Part shown: one piece after another, positions 7,903 through 15,428 of the stretch
Numbering within the stretch: the first letter of the stretch is position 1
Layout of the letters: the number at the start of each line of letters is the position of its first letter
NCBI RefSeq assembly: GCF_000767465.1
Contig: NZ_CP009291.1
Coordinates: 2,894,501 to 2,958,500, forward strand
Reading direction: 5' to 3'
Length of the DNA: 64,000 nt
Origin: Novosphingobium pentaromativorans US6-1
Lineage (GTDB): Bacteria; Pseudomonadota; Alphaproteobacteria; Sphingomonadales; Sphingomonadaceae
The notes under the pieces: generated by a model
Told to the model about the DNA's origin: nothing
Databases searched by the model: none
Seen by the model: the letters and a program-made list of their open reading frames with translations, nothing else
Made by a program: the position numbers and the translations under genes

Positions 7903-9120
7903 ATGCTTGAGACTTCATTCCTCGAAAGACGTGCCTGCTGGACAGGCGCTGCAGCGTTCGCCGCCTTGTTTGCCGTGCCTGAAAAGACCGGGGCGCAGGA
8001 AATGGACCTGGGCCATCCGGTGCAGACCACCTCGGAGCGGCGGCAAGGCGAAGCCGAACGGATGAAGCGCACCGAGGCGGTGCTGGACATCGCCGCGGCC
8101 TATACCGCGGATGTCTGGCACAATTCGGGCGGGATCGGCAGTGGTTGGCGTTATCTCGACAATCTGGACGTCACGGCCGAGCTCGATCTCGACGCCGCCG
8201 TGGGCTGGAGAGGCGCCCGGGTCTTCGGATACGTTCTGTATAACAACGGGCGCTCGCTCAGCGAACTGACCGGCGATGCCCAGGTTGTCAGCAATATCGA
8301 GACCGGCGTGCGGGCCCTGCGCCTCTACGAGGCATGGGTCGAGCAGGACATTGCGCCGGGCGCTTCGGTGAAGGTCGGGCTCTACGATCTCAATTCGGAA
8401 TTCGACGCGCTCGACACCGGGGCCCTGTTCATCGGCAGCGCCCATGGGATCGGCACGGACATCAGCCAGTCGGGCGAAAGCGGCCCATCGATTTTCCCGG
8501 TGACGAGCCTGGCGCTGCGGGTTCAGGCCGATGTGGGCGAGGGGCTGACGGTGCGCTTTGCCGCGCTCGACGGCGTGCCGGGCGATCCCGATCATCCCAA
8601 GCGCACCGCGATCGAGCTGGGTCATGGCGACGGCGCGCTGCTGATCGGCGAGGCGGACTGGTCGAAGGGGCCTGTGCGCATTCTGGCAGGTGCCTGGGGC
8701 TACACTGCCAGCTTCGACACGCACGACGGATCGGGCACGGCGAAAAGCCGTGGCGCCTATCTGCGCGGCGAAATGGTCCTGTCCGAGAATGCCGATCACA
8801 AGCTCAGCGCTTTCGCGCGCGGCGGGGTGGCGAGCGGCGCGGTCAATCCCTTCGGTACGTTCCTTTCAGGCGGGTTCACGCTGGACCTGCCCGGCGACTG
8901 GCAACTCGGCGCGGCCATTGCCCATGCGCGTACTTCCGCCGATTACCGCAAGGCAGTGGCTTCGAGGCGCGCCGAGACGGCGCTGGAACTCACCGTCGCT
9001 AAGGCGCTAACGCCATGGCTCAGCATTCAGCCAGACCTGCAATACGTCATCGATCCCGGCGCCGCGCCCGGGGTGGAAGACGCACTGGCCGCGGGTCTGC
9101 GGGTGACATTGAGCATCTGA
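7903..9120 (+). CDS. OprB-family carbohydrate porin
   Basis: The 405-residue protein has an N-terminal export signal (TGAAAFAALFAVPEKTGAQ) followed by beta-barrel sequence. OprB-type hallmarks include VGLYDLNSEFDALDTGALF, the SGPSIFPVTSLALR stretch and a C-terminal LRVTLSI ending. OprB porins let sugars diffuse across the outer membrane. I chose ATG at 7903 so that the signal peptide is N-terminal; the ORF can be extended by 22 residues. The ribosome binding site is weak. It is transcribed alone, divergent from the heme-monooxygenase gene, so the substrate cannot be read from its context. Confidence 0.8.
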   Translation: MLETSFLERRACWTGAAAFAALFAVPEKTGAQEMDLGHPVQTTSERRQGEAERMKRTEAVLDIAAAYTADVWHNSGGIGSGWRYLDNLDVTAELDLDAAVGWRGARVFGYVLYNNGRSLSELTGDAQVVSNIETGVRALRLYEAWVEQDIAPGASVKVGLYDLNSEFDALDTGALFIGSAHGIGTDISQSGESGPSIFPVTSLALRVQADVGEGLTVRFAALDGVPGDPDHPKRTAIELGHGDGALLIGEADWSKGPVRILAGAWGYTASFDTHDGSGTAKSRGAYLRGEMVLSENADHKLSAFARGGVASGAVNPFGTFLSGGFTLDLPGDWQLGAAIAHARTSADYRKAVASRRAETALELTVAKALTPWLSIQPDLQYVIDPGAAPGVEDALAAGLRVTLSI

Positions 9121-9172
9121 CGCCGCCGCGCCGCGCGGCCGCGACCGGTGGATGCTCCTTCTCAGTGCTTTC

Positions 9173-12100
9173 TCAGTGCTCCGGTTCGTCCGGGCGCTGG
9201 GGTTCGGGCAGGGGCAGCCACTGTTCCGCGTCCATCCCTTCGAACCAGGCATGGGGCGCTTCGCCGGCCTTCGGCCATAGCGGGCGCAGCGTGTCGCCAT
9301 CGTAAAGGAAGCCGCCGCGCATGACGGCATCGATGGCGCGGGCATTGCGGATGTCGCGGCGCGGGTCGGCGTCGAGCACCACGAGGTCGGCCAGCTTGCC
9401 CGGCTCGATCGTCCCGAGATCGGCAAGTCGCCCGATCGTCTCGGCAGAGCCCGCAGTCGCCGCGTGCAGCACCGCTTCGGGCGTCATCCCGCCCAGCGCG
9501 TGCGCTTCCATTTCCCAGTGATAGCCGATGCCCGGGGCCTCTCCGTGCGAGCCCATGCCGACGAGCCCACCTGCCTTGGCCAGCGTTGCCGCATCGCGCG
9601 CGATCTCGCGGAAGCGGGTTTCCCCGAGGGGATGAAAGTCGCGCCCGCTGGTGAGCTTCTGGCGAATGGCGCTGGGCGACCAGAACCGGCGGATCTTGGC
9701 ATCGACCACCGGATCGTCGTGGGCGATGAACCAGTCCATCGCCGGTGAGCCGCTGTTGGTGATGCTCAGGGTCGTGGTGTAGCTTGTGCGCTGGGCAACG
9801 AGGACCTTGATCAGGTCGTCACCCAGTTGCGGGGCGGGCAGGGCGTGTTCGTTGCCCGCATAGCCATCGAGGATCTGCGTCAGGTCGAGCTTGAGCGAAA
9901 GCGCGCCTTCGGTGGTGGGCAGCAGGTGCTGCTCGCGCGCGGCCATCGCCACCCATTGGCGCACTTCGCGTTTCCCGGTGCGGTATTCCTTGAGGTTCGA
10001 AAGACGATAGCCCTGCGAATAGCGCGAAAGAACGCGCCGGGCATCGTCAAGAGAGGCGATGCGCTGGCGTGAGAACACCGCCGTTCCGGTCGAGCGCATG
10101 CGCGGGGCGAGGATGAGTCCGGCATCGACCATGCCTTCGTAGTCGAGGTGGTCGACCGACAGCGTCGAGGGGTCGAAGCTGGTGGTGACGCCGTAGGCCA
10201 GTCTCGCGCGCATCCCCCACAGCTCGCGTGCCGGGTTGTTGCGTCGGATCGAGCCGATGTGGTCGTGGACATCGATGTACCCGGGCACGACGAACTTGCC
10301 CGAAACGTCGCGTATAGCGGTGCCTGGGGGAACATCGAAGCTGCCGCGCGGACCGACCTGCACGAAGCGGTCTCCGCTCACGAGGACATCGGCGTTCTCG
10401 ATAGCCCTGTCGCCCTGCGCCATGGTGAGGACGGTGGCGCCGCGCAGCAGGATCGATCCCTGCGGCACGGCGCGCGGCAGGCTCGCTTCAAGACGCATGG
10501 CGGCCAGTTCGCTGCCGCCTGCTGCCTCGCGGCGGGTGAACAGGGTGCCGCTGACCATGTCGATGCTGCGGTCCCCGCTCCATTCGAACCAGTCGACGCC
10601 GATGCCGGGCAGGACGTGCGCGGGGCTGTCGGCGGCGGTGAGGTCCACTTCCTTTGCCGGATCGATGGGCGTGGGCAGCACGTAGAGGCGGTTCGCGATC
10701 ATCGCCGCGACATGGCTGCCATCGGGGCTGATGCGCATGTCGTCGGCGTCGGCGTTGCCTTCGACGAAGTAGTACGCCGGTCCGGTGACATGGGCGACGG
10801 GTGTGACCTTGCCCGTGCCGATGTCGACCCGGGCAAGTCCGCCTGCATCGAGCAGGAAGACGCTGCCGGGGGCGGTCCGCGCAAAGTGCGGCCGCGCCCC
10901 GAAGTCGCCCTGTGCGACGAGGCGCAGGCCGCTGCCGTCGGCGTTCAACTCGATCAGTTCGCTCTTGCGCAAGGAGCCGAATTCGAAGTTTGTCTGCCGC
11001 CGCTCCTCCAGCGAGGAGCGCAGGACGAGTAGGTGTTTTCCGTCAGGCGTAAAGGCAGGGAAACGGTAATATGCAGGGAACCGGGTCAGCCGCGTGGCTG
11101 TACCGCTGCCGCCGGCAGGCATGGTCCACAAGGCGCCCCCTTCGGCCTCGGACCAGGTGACGAAAGTCAGGGTTCTGCCATCGGGCGACCAGGCCATCTG
11201 CGCCGGGCTTTCGCCGTTGAACGGCAGGCGCCGTGCGATCTCGCCGCCGAGATCCTGCACCCACAGCGATCCCAGCGCGGCAAAGGCAATCCGCTGCCCG
11301 TCTGGTGAGGGCAATGCAGCCATCGCCAGCTTCGCCTTGACCGGCCCGGTCGGCTCGTGGATCGCAAAGCGCGTGGACGGGCCAAGAGCGACGCGTGCGG
11401 TCAGCTTGCGCTCGATTCCCCGGCTGCTGCCATCGGCAAGCTCGCGCCGTTCGAACCGGCCCCCATGGCTGAGGATCAGGGCGTCCCCCCCGGGCGTAAA
11501 GGCCATGCCCGGGACCATGCCCTGCCATGAAGACGCCTGCAGCGCGTCCAGCTCGGTTTCGCCCAGCGCCGCGTCCTCGCCGGTTTCCAGATTGCGCAGG
11601 CGCAGCAAGCTGCGCCCTTCGCGCCGTGTGACATAGGCGAGCCGGGTTCCGTCAGGCGAGATATGCGGCGCGAAGAAGGTTTCTTCCCCCGTTCCGCGGC
11701 CGCCCGATCCGGCGATCACTTCCACTTCCTTGCCGGTGGCAAGGTCGCGGCGCAGGATCGTCCACTTCGTCGGGACGTCGAATTCCAGCCCGTCGATCCG
11801 GCGTGCGTAGTAGAGGTATCGACCATCGGGCGACGCAGCCGCGCCGAGCGTGGACCGCCAGGCCGAGCGCGGCGCGTCCCTGGCCGGCTTGATCGGTTCG
11901 AGCAGGCTCGCCGCGCCGGTCAGGGGAAACTGCCAGAACTCGTAATTGTTGAGGTCGGGTCGGTAGCGACTGGCAAAGACGGTCCTGCCGTCAGCGCTCC
12001 ACGTCGGCGAGGCCATCGCGGTATCGTCGTCGAAGGCGGAAATGCGCCGGGCCTGCGAGCCATCGGCGCGCGCGATCCAGATGTTCTCGGACCCGCTGCG

Positions 12101-12397
12101 GTCGCTGGTAAAGGCGATCCATTGCCCGTCGGGCGAGAAGGTCGGCTGGGCATCGAAGGCAAGGCCTTCGCTTAGCTGCCGCGCTTTCCCGCCGCTGGCC
12201 GGCATCGTGTAGAGATCGCCGAGCACGTCGAAGACGAGCGTGCGGCCATCGGGCGAGACCGTTACCGAGGACCATGTGGTGCGCTCCGGGTGGAGCGTAA
12301 GCACCCGCTCGGGCTTGAGCGGAAGGTCCGCCAGCCCTGCGCCGGGAAGGCTCAGTGCCGTGACAAGCAGTGCTGCGGCGAGTGCTTTTCGCATCAT
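9173..12397 (-). CDS. Exported TolB-propeller amidohydrolase
   Basis: The 1074-residue protein has a signal peptide (LAAALLVTALSLPGAGLA), then a long beta-propeller region with repeated PD40/TolB motifs (TVSPDGRTLVFD, TFSPDGQWIAFT, ISPDGTRLAYV, AWSPDGRTLTFV). A C-terminal amidohydrolase domain follows (about 660-1060), with metal-site VDVHDHIGS, GMGSHGEAPG and a closing EPGKLADLVVLDADP. Such fusions are annotated as periplasmic amidohydrolases, probably acting on peptides or cyclic amides; the substrate is not known. Tandem ATGs at 12397 and 12394 follow GGGGAC, and either could be used. The gene stands alone, 100 bp downstream of the PaiB-like gene on the same strand. Confidence 0.82.
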   Translation of the reverse strand: MMRKALAAALLVTALSLPGAGLADLPLKPERVLTLHPERTTWSSVTVSPDGRTLVFDVLGDLYTMPASGGKARQLSEGLAFDAQPTFSPDGQWIAFTSDRSGSENIWIARADGSQARRISAFDDDTAMASPTWSADGRTVFASRYRPDLNNYEFWQFPLTGAASLLEPIKPARDAPRSAWRSTLGAAASPDGRYLYYARRIDGLEFDVPTKWTILRRDLATGKEVEVIAGSGGRGTGEETFFAPHISPDGTRLAYVTRREGRSLLRLRNLETGEDAALGETELDALQASSWQGMVPGMAFTPGGDALILSHGGRFERRELADGSSRGIERKLTARVALGPSTRFAIHEPTGPVKAKLAMAALPSPDGQRIAFAALGSLWVQDLGGEIARRLPFNGESPAQMAWSPDGRTLTFVTWSEAEGGALWTMPAGGSGTATRLTRFPAYYRFPAFTPDGKHLLVLRSSLEERRQTNFEFGSLRKSELIELNADGSGLRLVAQGDFGARPHFARTAPGSVFLLDAGGLARVDIGTGKVTPVAHVTGPAYYFVEGNADADDMRISPDGSHVAAMIANRLYVLPTPIDPAKEVDLTAADSPAHVLPGIGVDWFEWSGDRSIDMVSGTLFTRREAAGGSELAAMRLEASLPRAVPQGSILLRGATVLTMAQGDRAIENADVLVSGDRFVQVGPRGSFDVPPGTAIRDVSGKFVVPGYIDVHDHIGSIRRNNPARELWGMRARLAYGVTTSFDPSTLSVDHLDYEGMVDAGLILAPRMRSTGTAVFSRQRIASLDDARRVLSRYSQGYRLSNLKEYRTGKREVRQWVAMAAREQHLLPTTEGALSLKLDLTQILDGYAGNEHALPAPQLGDDLIKVLVAQRTSYTTTLSITNSGSPAMDWFIAHDDPVVDAKIRRFWSPSAIRQKLTSGRDFHPLGETRFREIARDAATLAKAGGLVGMGSHGEAPGIGYHWEMEAHALGGMTPEAVLHAATAGSAETIGRLADLGTIEPGKLADLVVLDADPRRDIRNARAIDAVMRGGFLYDGDTLRPLWPKAGEAPHAWFEGMDAEQWLPLPEPQRPDEPEH

Positions 12398-12497
12398 GTC
12401 CCCGTGTCCTGGCGGCCCGGCAGACCGCTGCGGTGTTATATCGATATGGCCGCCGCTCCCGGGCCAAGGCAATGGGTGAGGAAGTAACTCTTGCGGC

Positions 12498-13106
12498 TCA
12501 CTTGCGCCGATCCCGGTTGAACGCCTCCATCCAGTTGCGCAGATCGGCGTCCGGATGGCTGGCGAGGATGGTCTCCAGCACTTCCGGGCTTTCGTCCTGC
12601 CCCAGCTTGAACGTCGCATCGAGCGAGGTAACGCGCGCCTCGAAACCGATGATCATGCCAAGCATGCCGGCGTAGCGTTCTTCCAGTTCGGCCACGTCCC
12701 AGGGCTTCTCGCGCCCTTCCTCGCAAGCGGCGACGAGACGGGCGACGGCGCCTGCGGTCAGCGCTTCGTCGACGCGCACATCGGCCTCGATGCGCGCCTG
12801 CGCGTAGTTCCAGGTCGGGCCCCACTTGCGGCGACCGGCATGTTCGGCAGAGACATAGGCCTGCGGGCCGGTGAACAGGAACTGCGCCTTGCCACCTTGC
12901 GCGAACAGCGCGTGCAGCGGGTTGCGGCGCGACATGTGGCCGACAAGGCCGGTGAGCGCGCCATCCTCGTCATAGGTCCCCAGCATCGGCAGCAGACTGG
13001 CCGATGCCGCGGGCGCGCCCGGGCAAAGCACCCAGGCAAGCGGATATTCGGCGATCAGTCGCCGTATGTCCTCATGCCTGTATCGGTCGAATGCCGGGTT
13101 CAGCAT
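12498..13106 (-). CDS. PaiB-family FMN-binding protein
   Basis: The 202-residue protein starts MLNPAFDRYRHEDIRRLI and shows the PaiB flavin-binding split-barrel pattern: LIAEYPLAWVL, LVGHMSRRNPLHALF, GPQAYVSAEH, TWNYAQARIEADV and EERYAGMLGMI. PaiB-type proteins were named as negative regulators of sporulation and protease genes in Bacillus. Most are probably flavin or heme-binding enzymes related to PdxH. The gene is divergent from a MocR-type regulator across 217 bp, a common pairing that suggests the regulator controls it. The start at 13106 fits the family N-terminus; a longer in-frame extension looks non-coding. Confidence 0.82.
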   Translation of the reverse strand: MLNPAFDRYRHEDIRRLIAEYPLAWVLCPGAPAASASLLPMLGTYDEDGALTGLVGHMSRRNPLHALFAQGGKAQFLFTGPQAYVSAEHAGRRKWGPTWNYAQARIEADVRVDEALTAGAVARLVAACEEGREKPWDVAELEERYAGMLGMIIGFEARVTSLDATFKLGQDESPEVLETILASHPDADLRNWMEAFNRDRRK

Positions 13107-13213
13107 GGGCCTGCGATCCGTTTCATGCCGTCCTGTCTCGTGCGCGCGGTCCAGTCTGCGCCCATTGCCTTGCCCCCGTAGTCGTACCCGAGGGTCCTTG
13201 ATCATCTTCGGTC

Positions 13214-13255
13214 TGGTCCAGCACAAGTGCCAATACTGAATATCTCTATGGTCCA
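13214..13255. promoter_or_regulatory. Direct TGGTCCA repeats in the paiB/mocR divergent promoter
   Basis: TGGTCCA occurs at 13214-13220 and 13249-13255. A third, degenerate copy lies between them (GTGCCAA on the plus strand). Read on the minus strand the sites are TTGGACCA, TTGGCAC and CTGGACCA. MocR/PdxR regulators characteristically bind direct repeats in such divergent regions, so these are good operator candidates. Confidence 0.45.
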
Positions 13256-13323
13256 ATGCGCTGGTGCCTGTTAGGCAGGCGGCGTGGAAGCAGCGCGACT
13301 TGCGCCCACGGGAGACTGAAAAC

Positions 13324-14787
13324 ATGCTGCGGCCCTGGCAGGTGACCTTGAGTGAACGGATCGATCCCGAACGCGGGACGCCGATCTACATGCAGATCAT
13401 CCACGCCCTGATCCGGGACATCGAGACCGGGCGCCTGACTTCCGGCACGTTCCTGCCCAGCAGCCGCGAACTGGCCGGCGCGCTCGGCGTCAATCGCAAG
13501 ACCGTCGTCCTCGCCTACGAGGATCTCATCGCGCAGGGCTGGCTATCGACCGAGGGCACGCGCGGGACCATGGTCTCGCGCTCGCTGCCCAGCAGCCCAT
13601 CGGGAGAACCTTCGGTCGAAGCCGGGGCCAGGTTCGATCAGGCCCTTTACCGCTTTGCCGAGGCGCCGGACCGGCCGCTTGCCCTGCCCGGCGGCAAGGG
13701 CATCAAGCTCGACGAAGGTGCACCCGACGGGCGGCTGTTTCCCGCCGACCAGCTTGCCCGCGCCTATCGCTCGGCGATCAGCCGGGCCTCACGCTCGAAC
13801 CGTTTGCAGTACCGCGACCCGCGTGGATCGGAAGGCCTGCGCGAACAAGTGGCCGAAATGCTGCGCACCCAGCGCGGCCTGCCGGTCTCGATGGAGAACA
13901 TCTGCATCACCCGCGGCAGCCAGAACGGGCTGTTCCTGGCGCTGCAGGTGCTGATCGAGCCGGGCGATACGGTGATCGTCGAGGAACTGACTTACGAGCC
14001 CGCCGTCGCCGCGATCCGGGCGCTGGGCGGCAAGGTCATCCCGGTCGGTCTCGACGAGGAGGGCATCAACGTGGCGGAAGTGGAGGAGTGCTGCCGCCGC
14101 CATGCGGTGCGCGCGATTTTCCTGACGCCGCACCACCAGTTCCCGACGACGGTCGCGCTGCGGCCCGAGCGGCGTCTGCAGCTCCTCGATCTCGCCCGCC
14201 AGTTCGGGGTGGCGATCATCGAGGACGATTACGACCACGAATTCCATTTCCAGTCGCAGCCGCTGCTGCCGATGGCGGGATATGCCCCGGCCCAAGTGAT
14301 CTACCTGGGATCGATGTCCAAGCTGCTCTTGCCTGCCTTGCGCATCGGCTACATGGCCGCGCCGGAAAAGGTCATCGACGCCATCGCCCACCGTGTTTCG
14401 CTGACCGACGGCATGGGCAATACGGTGACCGAGGATGCCGCCGCCGAACTGATCCGCAGCGGTGAGGTGCGTCGCCACGCGCGCAAGGCCTGGAGGGTCT
14501 ATTCCGAGCGGCGCGAGTCCTTTGCCAGGCTGCTGCACGAGCACCTTGGCGAGCATTGCAGTTTCGCGGTCCCGGATGGCGGGCTGGCCTTCTGGCTGCG
14601 CTTTTCCGGCGACCTCGACCTGATCGAGGCGCGGGCGCGGGAGCAGGGCCTGCGCTTTGCCAGCCACCGCTCGTTCATGGCCCGCGATACGGCGGCAAAG
14701 GGCATGCGGCTCGGGTTTGCCAGCCTCAACGAAGCGGAAGCCGAACGCGCCATCGCCGCCCTCGCGGTGGCCACCAGGGCGGACTGA
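13324..14787 (+). CDS. MocR/PdxR-family GntR-type regulator with aminotransferase domain
   Basis: The 487-residue protein has an N-terminal GntR winged helix (about 10-85: GTPIYMQIIHALIRDIETG, then PSSRELAGALGVNRKTV). It is fused to a fold-type I aminotransferase domain (about 125-480) that keeps the PLP Lys in GSMSKLLLPALRIGYM and the YDHEF region. MocR proteins use PLP or a PLP-aldimine as effector and often govern vitamin B6 or amino-acid genes. I chose ATG at 13324, preceded by GGGAG. It is divergent from the PaiB-like gene, its most likely target, and may repress itself as well. The physiological effector is inferred, not shown. Confidence 0.87.
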   Translation: MLRPWQVTLSERIDPERGTPIYMQIIHALIRDIETGRLTSGTFLPSSRELAGALGVNRKTVVLAYEDLIAQGWLSTEGTRGTMVSRSLPSSPSGEPSVEAGARFDQALYRFAEAPDRPLALPGGKGIKLDEGAPDGRLFPADQLARAYRSAISRASRSNRLQYRDPRGSEGLREQVAEMLRTQRGLPVSMENICITRGSQNGLFLALQVLIEPGDTVIVEELTYEPAVAAIRALGGKVIPVGLDEEGINVAEVEECCRRHAVRAIFLTPHHQFPTTVALRPERRLQLLDLARQFGVAIIEDDYDHEFHFQSQPLLPMAGYAPAQVIYLGSMSKLLLPALRIGYMAAPEKVIDAIAHRVSLTDGMGNTVTEDAAAELIRSGEVRRHARKAWRVYSERRESFARLLHEHLGEHCSFAVPDGGLAFWLRFSGDLDLIEARAREQGLRFASHRSFMARDTAAKGMRLGFASLNEAEAERAIAALAVATRAD

Positions 14788-15428
14788 GCCGGGAGAATGA
14801 TCTGGCCCCATCGATTTTTTCGAATTGGGCGTTTTGGCCGACAAATAGGGCGCTAGTCGCGATCCATTAGAAACGAGCCTGACGGGTACGCATCGATCAG
14901 GAGTCTCGGCCGCCGTACCTTCCTCTCCCGCGCGGGATTTGCGGCGGCCGAGCAGTGTGCTTTCGGCCTGTGCCGATCCGCTTCTAGCTGCCGCGGCCAT
15001 ACCCGCTTGACGCTGACGGGTGCGGCCAGGCGTGCGATGCTTGCGGGGCCAATGTACGGTCCTGCCCGCCTCATCGGCATGTCGCATTTCACGATGCCAT
15101 GCTATCTTGCGCGTGCGGCCCGGCCCGGCTTCGGCGGCAGGAAACCTGCACAATAATCCATGTCTCAGCCCGGTGCGCCGATTTTGCCGTTTCCGATCCG
15201 TGGCTTGCACGGATCGATCGGGACGCGGCGGGCAATGTGCGGGTCGGAGAGGCCCGGTCAGGAGGGAAGAAAGTCCACGGCTGATCCTTTGGTCCCCTGA
15301 ACTCGCAAAACTTGGATGTTTTGCTGGACTATGGGCCGGGGGATTGTGGCGAAGTGGCGGCCCGCAGGGAGGACCGCCCGATACGAGCAGATCGCAAGAG
15401 CGAAGATCGTTTGCCAGTGGGGGTTAAC
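14788..15428. other. 641-bp intergenic region without a recognisable gene
   Basis: I find no convincing coding or structured RNA gene here. Small open frames on both strands have no family features. A 39-nt block at 14801-14839 resembles one at 26218-26251. The right part is presumably the promoter and leader of the TonB receptor gene, whose Shine-Dalgarno GGGGG lies at 15419-15423. I looked for a cobalamin riboswitch and a Fur-type box and saw neither. Confidence 0.4.

Noticed and set aside
6986..7918. A single 310-residue minus-strand gene
   Set aside because: Only its last ~130 residues are protein-like (truncated hemoglobin); the first part is an out-of-frame reading of the heme-monooxygenase-like gene.
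14853..15092. Small minus-strand ORF of 79 residues between mocR and the TonB receptor gene
   Set aside because: No ribosome binding site, no family resemblance and an Arg/Pro/Ala-rich composition typical of chance frames in GC-rich DNA.
15255..15290. GAAGAAAGTCCACGG string resembling the start of RNase P RNA
   Set aside because: The usual GAGGAAAGTCCGGG pattern and its distant pairing partners are not present in the surrounding sequence.
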